DNA of 54,763 nt from CAG-273 sp964618105 (GTDB lineage Bacteria > Bacillota > Clostridia > TANB77 > CAG-508): the NCBI GenBank assembly GCA_964618105.1, contig CAZUAJ010000004.1, positions 1-54,763 of the forward strand, given 5' to 3'. How positions within the stretch are numbered: the stretch's first letter is position 1; every line of letters begins with the position of its first letter. The notes under the pieces are model-generated. The model was not told the DNA's origin, did not search any database, and was given only the letters and a program-made list of their open reading frames with translations. Positions 18,466 to 28,285 of the stretch are shown one piece after another. Both the position numbers and the translations under genes were made by a program.

Positions 18466-19806
18466 TTAAACACTAAATGACATTACAAAGTCTGTTCCTT
18501 CTTTTAGTTGCATTACAAATGTCTTCTTAACTGTTTTTTTGTTTTTTTCTGTCTTGTCTGTTATTGTTACTTCAAATGTATATATATCTCCTTGTTTTTT
18601 GCCATTTCTAGATTTAGCTTTGTTTATTTCAAAGAAATTACTTTTTATATAATTTTCAAATTCTCCTTGATTTTTAAAATTGTTTTGTTTAAACGTTGGG
18701 TCTAATTTATTATATACATACCCATAATCTTTGTTATTTAATGCCTCAAAACATTTTTGAAGATTTAATATTACTTTGTCTTCTTCTGATGCTACTTCAT
18801 ATTTTTCAGTAAATTCTGGCAAATTTACTGTGTATGTGTCTAAAATTACTGTATAGTCCATTACTGCTGTTTCTCTGAATATATAGTAATTTTCATTTTG
18901 GTCTACGCATACATATTGGGTATAATTATCTGTTTTGCTTTTTTGATATTTTTCTACACTCATGGTAACAATTTTTGCAGTATTTGTTTTTAAATAATTT
19001 TTAAAATTATTTATATTTCCAAATTTTTCTTTTCTATAATTTTCATCTAATTTACTATATGCTAATTCTGCATTAAATAATAATTCAGATTTATAGCTAT
19101 CAAACATATCTGAAACATAGGTGTCTTCATCTATTACTTTACGTTCATATATATTGTATATATTTTTTTCTATTTGCTCATTAAATTTTATATTTAAGTT
19201 CTCTCCTATTTTTACTTCATTATATTTTTCATTTATATAATCTTCTAGGAAAATACTAAATGTTTGATTTGACGAGTCCACTTCAACCATTATATAGAAA
19301 TTTGAAATGTTTGATTTGCTATCTCTTAATGTACCTTTAACAAAATATCTTGCAATATTCGCATCATGTTCACTAACATACATTTTATTTATATCTACTG
19401 TTGTTCCTTTTTCTTCTTTTAATTTTTCTAGTATGTTGCTTTGAGTAATATTTCTTAGGTCTTTGTATTCTGATGATAACATGTTATATACAGCTTGTGC
19501 ACTTTCTTTCTTTATATTTTTTATATAATTCTCAGTTTCTTCATCTATTATTTTATAGCTTTCTTCTTGACTATATATATTTGAATAATATGTATAAAAT
19601 TTAGTTACACAATTTTTTACTATATAAAAATTATCTAGTATTGACACTTGTTTTATTGTTTCTGTAAAATCTGTTCTTTCTTGAACTCTTCCCTCTTCTG
19701 GAGTAACTTGTATATGTTCATCATTATTATTTAAACATAATAGAATTATAGATGTTATTAAAATTACTATTATTATACTTATAATTATAATCCACTTTTT
19801 CATCAA
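18466..19806 (-). CDS. Membrane-anchored protein, candidate VirB8/TcpC-like T4SS component
   Basis: A 446-residue protein with one N-terminal membrane segment (about 5-25: IIIISIIIVILITSIILLCL) and the rest outside. The outside part appears to hold two or three alpha+beta modules of about 110-130 residues. The last, from about 345, is NTF2-like in pattern: a helix with QKCFEALNNKDYGYVYNKLDP, then strands YTFEVTITDKT and KKTFVMQLKEG. Anchored NTF2-like domains are the hallmark of VirB8/TcpC proteins in Gram-positive type IV systems. It lies 14 bp downstream of the hydrolase gene. The VirB8 assignment is inferred from topology and neighbours; it could also be a lipoprotein-like accessory protein, though no clear lipobox is present. 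Confidence 0.5.
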   Translation of the reverse strand: MMKKWIIIISIIIVILITSIILLCLNNNDEHIQVTPEEGRVQERTDFTETIKQVSILDNFYIVKNCVTKFYTYYSNIYSQEESYKIIDEETENYIKNIKKESAQAVYNMLSSEYKDLRNITQSNILEKLKEEKGTTVDINKMYVSEHDANIARYFVKGTLRDSKSNISNFYIMVEVDSSNQTFSIFLEDYINEKYNEVKIGENLNIKFNEQIEKNIYNIYERKVIDEDTYVSDMFDSYKSELLFNAELAYSKLDENYRKEKFGNINNFKNYLKTNTAKIVTMSVEKYQKSKTDNYTQYVCVDQNENYYIFRETAVMDYTVILDTYTVNLPEFTEKYEVASEEDKVILNLQKCFEALNNKDYGYVYNKLDPTFKQNNFKNQGEFENYIKSNFFEINKAKSRNGKKQGDIYTFEVTITDKTEKNKKTVKKTFVMQLKEGTDFVMSFSV

Positions 19807-19820
19807 ATTTCTCCTTTTAA

Positions 19821-22655
19821 TTATGGTCTAATAATTGCTGTAAAAGTTAGGCTTCCGTTAACTACTTTGTTAGCATCTGTTACAGATTTATAAGGTCCAC
19901 TATGTCCTCTTGCAGAGTCTAGTATACGGAATTTGTATCCTTGTGCCTTTTCTTCGGCAGTTACTGGTATTATTGCTAATATATGTCCTTCTTCTCCACC
20001 TATTACTCCACATCCTTCTTCTAATGCTTGTATAACTTTTGCTTCTGATGGATAACTAACTTCTGAAGTTACTCCATAGTATTTGTTTAAAAAGTCATTA
20101 TTAAATATACAATGACTAGATCCCACTCCAGCTATATAGTAGCTTCCATCTGGCCAGTAATCTGCAATGTTTTCTACAACAGTCCATGGTGTTATTGATG
20201 GATCCTTTAATAGTCCTGCTAGTATCATTGCTAAACTTGTTGGTCCACAGCCAGAAGCTGGAATTGTGGATGTTCCATATACACCAGGAAAATCTTTTTG
20301 CAAGTAATGTGGAAATTCGTATACATCTGTTTTTACAGTAGTACCTGAAAATGCTGCATGTCTTTCATTTAATACATCATAATAGCCTGTTTGAAATAAT
20401 GTCCATTCTGATTTTCTTCTTGTTACAAGCCCTGACAACTCTTTTCCTTTAGAAGTTGTTGGCTTGCACATATATTGTTTATATAATGAATGTTCAAAAT
20501 TCCCGGTTGTTGCATCTGGATTAATTTCATATAAGTCATCAGTTTCAGCATTCCAATACTCATTATATGAATCAACAAAATTTCTTGCCGGACTTCCTCT
20601 TAATGTAGAAACAGCTCCTGCGACACCACAATTATAAGCTCTCGATACTAATGCATTTATTTGGTATTCTTTTAGATTTAATCCTGATACAAGTGCTTCT
20701 ACAGAATTTCTAGAATTTTTTAATATTTCATCCTCAATTGCATCTACAAAAGCAATTGGCACTTCTCCACCAATTTCTGTAGGGTATCCCGCATCTATAA
20801 ATTTTTGTTTATAACCACTATTTTCAATGTCAACACCATATCCAACTGTTGGGTGTCCTACACCATCATCTTCAATAATATAATTGTCTCCACTTGTAGG
20901 TGGACCACCTGCATTTTCCCAATAGCGAATATATCTTTTTAGCTGTGCTGAACTTCCACCTTTATTAATTGTTGTGAATTTTTCTATTTCAAACATTTTC
21001 CAATCAAGTTCTGTAACTCCATAGTCTTTTCCAGTATATTTGTACATAATATATCTCATAATTTGTTCTAGTGTTTGTAGTCTAGCATCTTTTTGTAATA
21101 ATCCAAATAACCACTCAGCACTTGTTACTAAGTTTGTTTTTGCTACTGCTTCATAATGATTTGTGTTTGGTATTTTAAAATAATCATCCATAAGCCCTAA
21201 AAAGGTTGTATTTTCATCTATTTTATAATTTGAAGGAACTCTTCTTTTTGAATCTACATTTTTTACTCCCTGATCTCCTTTTTCTCCTGTTTTGTCTATC
21301 ACATCAGTTCTTGTACTTTCTTTATATGTTACTGTTCTTGTAGATATTTCTGTAACTCTTTGTTTATCTGTTTTCCATGTTATTACTTCACCTTCTGGAA
21401 TTTCTTCATTTTCTGATGGTCCTTGCTCATCTTTTAAGCTTTTTTCATTATCTTTATTTAATATTGTAGGTACTTGTTCCTTCCATCCTGTATCATCTAT
21501 TACGTATTCAACTGTTTGTTCACAGAACCACGTTTTTACGTATGTTATTTGTGGTATAGGATTAGTCATACTTGTTTTTGTTGTAGTTTCTTCTTTCTTT
21601 TCTTTTTGTCTATTTACCGGAATTGTAATCTCGCTTCCTTGTATTTTTTGTATACGGCTTCCTTTTTGGTGTTCTATATAAGAATAGGTTTCTTTTTCAT
21701 TTATTTCATTAACATTATCAAATAATGTTATATTAATTTTACTATCTTTTACAAGTTCTGTAACAGCTGAAACAAATTCAGGATTTTGTACTATCATTGC
21801 TAGGTATATATAAAAGTTTATTGGAGTTGTATATTGTGATATTATATTTTTATAATTTATATGCTTTAAATTAACTGTAGTCGTTTCATCTATTTTTGAC
21901 CATGCTGGAATTACTAAATCTCCATTATCATCTATAGAAAAATATTTTTTTATTTTTTTTAGTTCACTTTCACTTACTGTTTTTCCATCATATTTACTCA
22001 TTCCGTCTGTTTTGTCTTCATTACTATAATTCATATATGTTAATAATGTTGAAACACCTTTTTCATCCATTCTGTATATATATACATTGCCATAGGTTTT
22101 TCCATTTTTTTCTCCTAAGTTTGCATAAGGAGTTTCCGTAGTAGCTTGTGCTTCATAAAATTTCTTTATATACTTTCTTAATGTTTCTTTATATTCTTCA
22201 CTCTCTTTGTCAAATGTGTTATAATCTATATCTCCCATCAGGTATAAATCATCCATATCAAAGCCCATGTCTTCTATTCCTTCAATAATCTTATCTATCT
22301 GATCATTGCTAATTGTAATACTTCCATCCCAATCTTTATTGTTTATAGTAAAGAAATTCAATATTCCATCAACTATTGCTTGTATTTCGGAACCAACTTT
22401 ATCAAAAATAGTAAACAAGAAACCAGCTATTGCTACAATAACAATTATAGGTATTAATACTGCTATTAATATAGTTTTTCTAACTTTTTTATTGCCTAAA
22501 AGTTTGAAACCATCCTTTACTGCACCTAATACATTACCTGTTGCTACATTTTTTCCTAAATTTGCTCCATCTTTTACTGCATTTTTTGTATCTTGAACAT
22601 CATTATTAATTTTTTCTCCTAAATTTTGATTATTATCGTTTTGTTCTTCATCCAT
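19821..22655 (-). CDS. Bifunctional VirB1-like wall hydrolase (lysozyme-like plus C39-like peptidase)
   Basis: A 944-residue protein with a cytoplasmic head (1-60), one membrane segment (about 61-85: TILIAVLIPIIVIVAIAGFLF) and a large outside part. Residues about 568-720 look like a GH24 phage-type lysozyme: E580 (RYWENAG) followed by DDGVGHPTVGYG with D597 and T603, and the helix ALVSRAYNCG. Residues 782-944 look like a C39-type papain-fold peptidase: ASGCGPTSLAM with C803, GHILAI with H891 and LDSA with D913. Membrane-held proteins with two wall-cutting domains open peptidoglycan for Gram-positive type IV systems (CwlT, PrgK, TcpG). Residues 90-560 contain helical and beta segments without a known domain. 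It sits between the two VirB8-like candidates with gaps of 12-14 bp. Confidence 0.8.
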   Translation of the reverse strand: MDEEQNDNNQNLGEKINNDVQDTKNAVKDGANLGKNVATGNVLGAVKDGFKLLGNKKVRKTILIAVLIPIIVIVAIAGFLFTIFDKVGSEIQAIVDGILNFFTINNKDWDGSITISNDQIDKIIEGIEDMGFDMDDLYLMGDIDYNTFDKESEEYKETLRKYIKKFYEAQATTETPYANLGEKNGKTYGNVYIYRMDEKGVSTLLTYMNYSNEDKTDGMSKYDGKTVSESELKKIKKYFSIDDNGDLVIPAWSKIDETTTVNLKHINYKNIISQYTTPINFYIYLAMIVQNPEFVSAVTELVKDSKINITLFDNVNEINEKETYSYIEHQKGSRIQKIQGSEITIPVNRQKEKKEETTTKTSMTNPIPQITYVKTWFCEQTVEYVIDDTGWKEQVPTILNKDNEKSLKDEQGPSENEEIPEGEVITWKTDKQRVTEISTRTVTYKESTRTDVIDKTGEKGDQGVKNVDSKRRVPSNYKIDENTTFLGLMDDYFKIPNTNHYEAVAKTNLVTSAEWLFGLLQKDARLQTLEQIMRYIMYKYTGKDYGVTELDWKMFEIEKFTTINKGGSSAQLKRYIRYWENAGGPPTSGDNYIIEDDGVGHPTVGYGVDIENSGYKQKFIDAGYPTEIGGEVPIAFVDAIEDEILKNSRNSVEALVSGLNLKEYQINALVSRAYNCGVAGAVSTLRGSPARNFVDSYNEYWNAETDDLYEINPDATTGNFEHSLYKQYMCKPTTSKGKELSGLVTRRKSEWTLFQTGYYDVLNERHAAFSGTTVKTDVYEFPHYLQKDFPGVYGTSTIPASGCGPTSLAMILAGLLKDPSITPWTVVENIADYWPDGSYYIAGVGSSHCIFNNDFLNKYYGVTSEVSYPSEAKVIQALEEGCGVIGGEEGHILAIIPVTAEEKAQGYKFRILDSARGHSGPYKSVTDANKVVNGSLTFTAIIRP

Positions 22656-22667
22656 TTTTTCACCTTC

Positions 22668-23588
22668 CTATATCTCGACAATTATTTTTATTTTTTCTTT
22701 ACCCTCTGACTCTAATTTTATGTTTTCAAAATATATTTTTTCAATTTTTCTATATGTATCATATATTTTGTTAAATTTAATTTCTAAACTAATTTGTTGC
22801 CCTTTTTGTAAAGCTAAGTTATAGATAGGAATTTCATTTACAAAAGCATTATATTTTGTACCATTTTTGTCAGTTAAATATATATCAGAATTATTTTCGC
22901 CATCACTAATAGATATTATATTTTGAGTGTTGTTTTTTATTGTTAAATTATATATTTCATAACTTTTATAAATTTCTTTACTCTTTATGCTAATTTCTAT
23001 ATTGTTTTCTAATTTTGTTTTATTAATATTTTCTTTTTTTATAAAACTACTTATATTAATTTTTTCTTCATTTACTTCTTTTATTATTGTAATATAGTCT
23101 TCTGTATTATTTTTACTTATTCCACCTGTAGCTAATAAATTATCTTTGTAATATGTTATTTTATAGGTGTAAGCATTAGAAATTACGCCCACTACTTCTA
23201 GGCTATACGTTTTTTGAGTATCAAATACTTTATTATAATAGTTATTTCTAAATAAATTAACATCGTTTTTAAAGTTTTCTTTACAGTCACTTGATAATAA
23301 ATCGTATGCTTTTTGTATCTCTTGATTATTGCAATAATTAACAAATTTTTTTATTAAGTCAGTATTAATTTTCGTTTCCTTTTCTGATATTTTTTGCCCT
23401 GTTATTGCTGATATATTTGGTTTTGTTACATCTACCATTTTATTAATACTTGTATTATTTTTAGAATAATTATTATTTTCTAATAGGTTATCTATTACTG
23501 TTATTATAATAAAAATAAAGGCTATAATTGCAATTATTATTATTATTTTTTCTCTATTTTGATTCCAATACCTAATAATTTTATTCAT
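22668..23588 (-). CDS. Membrane-anchored NTF2-like/Ig-like protein in the T4SS-like operon
   Basis: A 306-residue protein. A membrane segment at about 14-34 (IIIIIAIIAFIFIIITVI) follows a short basic head. Residues 75-180 have an NTF2-like pattern: a helix with VNYCNNQEIQKAYDLLSSDCK, then strands KTYSLEVVGVI and YTYKITYY. Residues 195-306 are beta-rich with YEIYNLTIKNNTQNII and LQKGQQISLEIKFNKI, resembling DUF4352-type Ig-like domains. The topology fits a VirB8-like or accessory protein of a type IV secretion channel, as does its place between the VirB6-like and VirB1-like genes. The specific role is inferred from context only. Confidence 0.5.
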   Translation of the reverse strand: MNKIIRYWNQNREKIIIIIAIIAFIFIIITVIDNLLENNNYSKNNTSINKMVDVTKPNISAITGQKISEKETKINTDLIKKFVNYCNNQEIQKAYDLLSSDCKENFKNDVNLFRNNYYNKVFDTQKTYSLEVVGVISNAYTYKITYYKDNLLATGGISKNNTEDYITIIKEVNEEKINISSFIKKENINKTKLENNIEISIKSKEIYKSYEIYNLTIKNNTQNIISISDGENNSDIYLTDKNGTKYNAFVNEIPIYNLALQKGQQISLEIKFNKIYDTYRKIEKIYFENIKLESEGKEKIKIIVEI

Positions 23589-23619
23589 TACAATTATAAC
23601 CTCCGTTTTAGTTATTTAA

Positions 23620-26118
23620 TTATGGCTTTTTATAATATTGCATTACATAATTCATCATTTGAGATGCATTATTTCTTGCTTCCGCATCACTTAAATCTGG
23701 GTTTGACTTTTTAATTCCTCTTTCAAATTCTTGCAATTTTCCTTCTACATATTTTTGATCTGATAACTTACCAGGTGTAATATCTTTGGCTATTTTTCCA
23801 ATTGTTTCAGACATTTCTCTTGCTTTTTCATTTGCTTGTTCTTCTGGTAAATTTCCTTGTAATTCTTTTCTCATTTTGTCTTCTAATTTCATTACCTTTT
23901 TAATATCACTTGTGTCTGTAAAGCCATCATTATAATGTGCAATTGCTCTATCTTCAAGCTCATTTAGTTCTTTTCCTTCAACTTTATTTCCTTCTTTATC
24001 TAAAAATGTTTCTTGTGCCCAGTTTCTAAGTTCTCCAGAATCACGTAATTCTTGAGTTTGTCTAGCCACATCTGCCGCATTTGTTGAGCCATGTATCGCT
24101 ATTCCAGCATCTGCAATTATGTTTCTACCTAATTGCGTATTTGCAATTTTTCTTCCCAATCCTGGCGCCATTGTGTATCCAAGTGCTGTTCCAACTGCTC
24201 CATATTTTAATACATCTTCTAAGTCATCTCCTGCTGCCCCTATTCCAACTCCAATTGCACCCACTGCTCCAGCAACAGCTGCTTTTCCAGCAAATTTTGC
24301 AGTTTTCTTAGCTGCATTTAAAGCTGTTCCTTTCCATCTTCCATTAGCAAATTTTGAAGACCACGTATTTTTTAAAGTTCTAGCTGTTCCAGTAAATGGT
24401 GCAGCTGCTAATCTGCCTGCTTTACTTAAAAGACTTCTATTTCTAGCTGAATTATTATTTGTTGAAGCCATTCTAATAGCATCTGCTTCAGCTTGTCTAT
24501 GTAGCTCATCAGATGTGCTTGAACCTGTTGTTCCTGTTCCACTATCATTTGATTGATAATTTTGTGGATTTAAATACATATCATTCCAATCATCTTCTCC
24601 TGCTCCTCTATATCCACTACCTGGATTTGAGTTTGCATTTTCATTTTCTTGCGTGTCAATATTTTGTTGTCCATTGTCTATTTGTATTTGTCTATCATTA
24701 CTGTTTGCAAATGCATCATAACCATCTGGCGAATTTTTATCTTCAACTGGCTTTGTCCTTACATTTCCATTGCCACCTTTTCCACCACTTCCAGCTTTTT
24801 TATCAATAAAGTGTCCAGCACCTTTTTTGAGCATATTCATTGCTGCTGCTCCACCAAACATAGCTCCAGCTTGACTTAGTGCTCCAGGTGTAGAGGCTTT
24901 ATCAAATCCGAAGAACTTTCTTAGCATTTTCTCAGCTGGTCCTATAAACGCTATTACCATAATTGCATAAATAGGATTAATTTTTACAATATTAATTGCT
25001 GAACCAACAAGTACAGAATATATAATTAAATGAAATGGTTGTATTAAAGCTGTAAATATATATTCTTTTAACCATGCATTAAATGCTTGTGCTTTACCAT
25101 CATTTAGTTTATCTATTGGGTATGTCATTGCAACTAATGGTGCAATTATTGTTAAAAACATCAATGTTACTAATCTTTTCATATATACCCATGTAAATTT
25201 TACTGTATATACGAGTAAGGCAACATAAAAAATTATATACGTTACTTGTGATGTAAAGTCATTATATTGTACCTGTAATCTTACAAGTCCCATTAAATTT
25301 GTATTAAACTCTGCTTCTGTTGTACCTCCATCCACTATACGAACAGGTATAGATGTTGTTGCATTTCCTAAGGAATCATTTAATGTTTCTACAAACGTTA
25401 TTGTAAATAACATTATATAATGCATAAAAAATATCAAGCACATTGCCACTAGCCAGTCAAAAAGTCTTTGTTTGTACTTTGCTCTATCATCAACAGAACT
25501 GCTAATTAAAATTCTAACTCCAGAATATACCAAAACAGATAATAATCCAATTATAGCTAAATTTCTTATTGCATTATACCATTTTGCTACAATATCACTT
25601 ATTTGGTATGATATTGATTTTTCTTGCATCTCAGTGTTTCCACCATAATCACTTGGAGTTATAAAATTTATATCCAATGCAGGTATATCTCCTGAAAATA
25701 TTTTATCTATAGAATATTGAATTGTTGGAATTACATATGTACTTTCTCCAAACATACCTGCCACAAGGTCTATAAGGTTTGCGGTAAATTTACCTTTGTC
25801 AATTTCTAATGCATTAGTTGTACTTGTATCAAATTGCATGTCTGGATATTTATTTTTTACATCATCTAGTGTATTGACATTTCCAAATATATTTGAAATT
25901 CCGCCTGCAGTAAAGTCAAAACTTCCATCATATAAAAAATATTGTAAAGCTGATAATACTACATCTCCAATACTTGTAACCAAATTGGAGATTGGATCAA
26001 ACAAAATACCACCCACATCAGCATATGAATGCATTGGACACATAAAATTTAATACTGTTACTATTATTAATGCTAGTATTATTTTTTTACATGTCCCTTT
26101 ATTAATGTATTTTTTCAT
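23620..26118 (-). CDS. VirB6/TrbL-like polytopic membrane protein
   Basis: Inner-membrane channel component of a type IV secretion-like system. The ATG at 26118 (MKKYINKG) is chosen over an in-frame ATG 15 bp upstream because AAGGGG lies between them at good spacing. A cleavable signal (to about residue 33, HSYA) is followed by about 120 outside residues. Five or six membrane segments lie between about residues 190 and 400 (LAIIGLLSVLVYSGVRI, YIIFYVALLVYTVKF, LVTLMFLTIIAPLVAM, YAIMVIAFIGPA). A tail of about 430 residues follows: Gly/Asn-rich low complexity, an Ala/Gly-rich stretch (AAVAGAVGAIGVGIGAAG) and a charged helical end. Long tails are common in VirB6 proteins. It has its own extended -10 promoter and a terminator upstream, yet lies within the gene cluster. 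Confidence 0.75.
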   Translation of the reverse strand: MKKYINKGTCKKIILALIIVTVLNFMCPMHSYADVGGILFDPISNLVTSIGDVVLSALQYFLYDGSFDFTAGGISNIFGNVNTLDDVKNKYPDMQFDTSTTNALEIDKGKFTANLIDLVAGMFGESTYVIPTIQYSIDKIFSGDIPALDINFITPSDYGGNTEMQEKSISYQISDIVAKWYNAIRNLAIIGLLSVLVYSGVRILISSSVDDRAKYKQRLFDWLVAMCLIFFMHYIMLFTITFVETLNDSLGNATTSIPVRIVDGGTTEAEFNTNLMGLVRLQVQYNDFTSQVTYIIFYVALLVYTVKFTWVYMKRLVTLMFLTIIAPLVAMTYPIDKLNDGKAQAFNAWLKEYIFTALIQPFHLIIYSVLVGSAINIVKINPIYAIMVIAFIGPAEKMLRKFFGFDKASTPGALSQAGAMFGGAAAMNMLKKGAGHFIDKKAGSGGKGGNGNVRTKPVEDKNSPDGYDAFANSNDRQIQIDNGQQNIDTQENENANSNPGSGYRGAGEDDWNDMYLNPQNYQSNDSGTGTTGSSTSDELHRQAEADAIRMASTNNNSARNRSLLSKAGRLAAAPFTGTARTLKNTWSSKFANGRWKGTALNAAKKTAKFAGKAAVAGAVGAIGVGIGAAGDDLEDVLKYGAVGTALGYTMAPGLGRKIANTQLGRNIIADAGIAIHGSTNAADVARQTQELRDSGELRNWAQETFLDKEGNKVEGKELNELEDRAIAHYNDGFTDTSDIKKVMKLEDKMRKELQGNLPEEQANEKAREMSETIGKIAKDITPGKLSDQKYVEGKLQEFERGIKKSNPDLSDAEARNNASQMMNYVMQYYKKP

Positions 26119-26150
26119 GTTATACCCCTTCATTTTAATTTACTGTTTTT

Positions 26151-26159
26151 ATTATATCA
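26151..26159 (-). promoter_or_regulatory. Extended -10 promoter before the virB6-like gene
   Basis: TGATATAAT on the minus strand is a full extended -10 (TGnTATAAT). No good -35 is present. It follows the terminator at 26194-26242 and lies about 30 bp before the start codon. Confidence 0.5.
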
Positions 26160-26193
26160 TATATTGTCGAAATATAAAATATCCATTTTAAAA

Positions 26194-26242
26194 AAATGAA
26201 GAATTTCCATTAAACATTTTTAAATGTAAATTTTCTTCATTT
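26194..26242 (-). terminator. Terminator after the virB4 gene
   Basis: A 10-bp outer stem AAATGAAGAA/TTCTTCATTT with a smaller inner stem (ACATTT/AAATGT) is followed on the minus strand by a run of seven T. It separates the prgI-virB4 unit from the virB6-like unit. Confidence 0.7.
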
Positions 26243-26296
26243 CTTTCTTTTTCTTGAAGTATATTGTATAATACTTTATTTTTATAAATATTATTT

Positions 26297-28285
26297 TTAA
26301 TAAATTTCTTGTCTTTTTTTATTACTTTTCATTTGTGCTAGTTTATTTAAGTTCGTTTCAACAAATTCAAATTCTTTCGCAGTAGGCTGTATTTGAATTA
26401 TTGCACTGTCTGCACCTACTTTTAGTAAGCCTTCTCCTTTAAAACAAGTAATTAAGAAGTTTGCTTCTCCTTCACTTAGTTTAAATACTTCTTTTAAATA
26501 TTGTATTTCTGATTTATCTTGTGCTAAAAATAGCTTTGTATCTGATGATGTTAATACTGCTTGTGCTTCTGGTTTCTCATAAAAGTCTTGGAACCTTTGG
26601 GAAATAATTGCTAAAGATACGTTTCTTTTTCTGGCACGTCTAGCCATTGTATTTAAGAAATCTACAGCCTCTGGGTATGGAAGTAACATCCATGCTTCAT
26701 CAACTAGCACCCTTTTCTTTGCTGCTTTTGTTCTATCTTCGCTATTTTTCTTAACATATTTTTCCCAAATCCATGCTAGCAATATTTGTTGTGCTAGTGG
26801 TCTTGCAAATCTTTCTTCTAGCTGTGATATATCTAAGTTTATAAATAATGTTCCATCTAGTAAATCAAATGTTGATTGTCCGTCAAAGTATGCCATTTGC
26901 CCATCATATTCTCTTATGTATTGTTTCATAACTTTTAGTAAATAGCTGTAATGGAAGTTATAATCTTGGTTTGTATTTTCTGTTGCTTTAGCTTGTATTC
27001 TTCTATACCATGAACCAATTGTTGGCATTTTTTTCTTTATTTTTCCCAACATATTTCCGGTTAATCCACCATCAGCAGCTTCATATAAACTGTTTGGATC
27101 TGAATTTATTCCTAATGCTGCATATTCTTCTGCAACAGATTCTGCAATAATTTGTTTTGTAAGTTCGTTTACTTCTTGGCTTCTTGTACTACCTCTTGCC
27201 ATTGTAAGCAAAGCTTGTGTAACGTCTTCTACTTTGTTTTCAACGTTAAGTACTAATCTATCTCTACCTGTAATTTCGTCTTTTATTATTTCTGTTTCAA
27301 TATCAAAAATATTTATAATTGTTTTAGATGTTGGTGAGAGTACTACATTTATTCCACCTAAGCTTTCTGCAACTATACTATATTCACCTTCGGCATCTAA
27401 CGCTAAACTTTGTATTCCCATTAATACTGCTGAACGAGAAATTAATGTTTTCATTGTAACTGATTTACCAGCACCAGATTTAGCAAATATAACCATATTA
27501 TAATTTGTTAATGAACCATGGAAATTATCAAATAAAATTGGTACTCCAGTTTGTTTATTTATTCCTAAAGGTATTCCTGAAGGATGTCCAACTTCTGATG
27601 TTGTAAATGGAAATACCGTTCCCATTGATCTACGGTCAAAAGTGTGTACTTTTTTTACTTTGTCATCCATTAGTGGAAGGTTTGACTTGAAAGCATCTTC
27701 CTGTATTGCCCAAGCACTTTTTATATTTACTAAAGATTTAGACATTTCTGTTGCTAATAATTTAGTGTATCTGTCTAAGTCTTCTAGGCTATATGCAAAT
27801 AGTGTTGCTACAACTGATGCTTCATAAAGTTTGTTGTAACCTGCTGCAATTTCATCTCTTAATTGTTCTGCTTCAAACCTTTTTTGTCCTAATGTACTTT
27901 CTCTGTTTATATTTCCTCTGTCTGCTGCAACAATTCTTTCAGTTTCTAGTTCATTTATAACTCTGTTTAATTCATTTTGTGATCTAGATTCTTGAATTGG
28001 GTTTATGTATATTGATGTATTTATATCTCCAAATAAGTACATGTCTCTAAATAGTTCTGGGAAGGTACACATTCTTGGTAAGCTTGATACAAAAAAGCTT
28101 CTAGCATATCTTGTAACATTTGAAATTATTTCTAAGTGGTCTATGTTACTTGCATCAATTCCTGATGGAGCTATTAATTCTTTTATGGTTTTCTTTTTAA
28201 GTATTTTAAATTCTTCTGGTTTTGTATAGTCATTTTGCCTTGTTTTTAAAAAATCTTCTTGTTGTTTTTTAGCTTTTTTACTCAT
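26297..28285 (-). CDS. virB4: VirB4/TraE-family ATPase of a type IV secretion-like system
   Basis: Cytoplasmic ATPase that powers pilus or channel assembly. The 662 residues show a VirB4-type N-terminal region (about 33-230, including VTRYARSFFVSSLPRM and YINPIQ), a Walker A motif AKSGAGKS at 268-275, a Walker B motif VLVDE at 526-530, and the C-terminal family motif IISQRFQDF with FLAQD. Every ATPase element looks intact. The start overlaps the end of the TraC-like gene by 8 bp (ATGAGTAA), with GGAGG upstream, indicating translational coupling. No VirD4-type coupling ATPase is found in the window. VirB4 is the best-supported diagnostic gene of this locus. Confidence 0.92.
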   Translation of the reverse strand: MSKKAKKQQEDFLKTRQNDYTKPEEFKILKKKTIKELIAPSGIDASNIDHLEIISNVTRYARSFFVSSLPRMCTFPELFRDMYLFGDINTSIYINPIQESRSQNELNRVINELETERIVAADRGNINRESTLGQKRFEAEQLRDEIAAGYNKLYEASVVATLFAYSLEDLDRYTKLLATEMSKSLVNIKSAWAIQEDAFKSNLPLMDDKVKKVHTFDRRSMGTVFPFTTSEVGHPSGIPLGINKQTGVPILFDNFHGSLTNYNMVIFAKSGAGKSVTMKTLISRSAVLMGIQSLALDAEGEYSIVAESLGGINVVLSPTSKTIINIFDIETEIIKDEITGRDRLVLNVENKVEDVTQALLTMARGSTRSQEVNELTKQIIAESVAEEYAALGINSDPNSLYEAADGGLTGNMLGKIKKKMPTIGSWYRRIQAKATENTNQDYNFHYSYLLKVMKQYIREYDGQMAYFDGQSTFDLLDGTLFINLDISQLEERFARPLAQQILLAWIWEKYVKKNSEDRTKAAKKRVLVDEAWMLLPYPEAVDFLNTMARRARKRNVSLAIISQRFQDFYEKPEAQAVLTSSDTKLFLAQDKSEIQYLKEVFKLSEGEANFLITCFKGEGLLKVGADSAIIQIQPTAKEFEFVETNLNKLAQMKSNKKRQEIY

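Noticed and set aside
20200..20960. Lysozyme-like domain as evidence for a prophage
   Set aside because: The domain is part of a membrane-anchored two-domain protein inside a T4SS-like operon; no capsid, tail, terminase or holin genes are nearby.
28278..28285. Overlap between the TraC-like gene and virB4 as a split-gene frameshift
   Set aside because: Both proteins are complete, with their own start, ribosome binding site and N-terminal region, and the ATGAGTAA overlap is a normal coupling signal.
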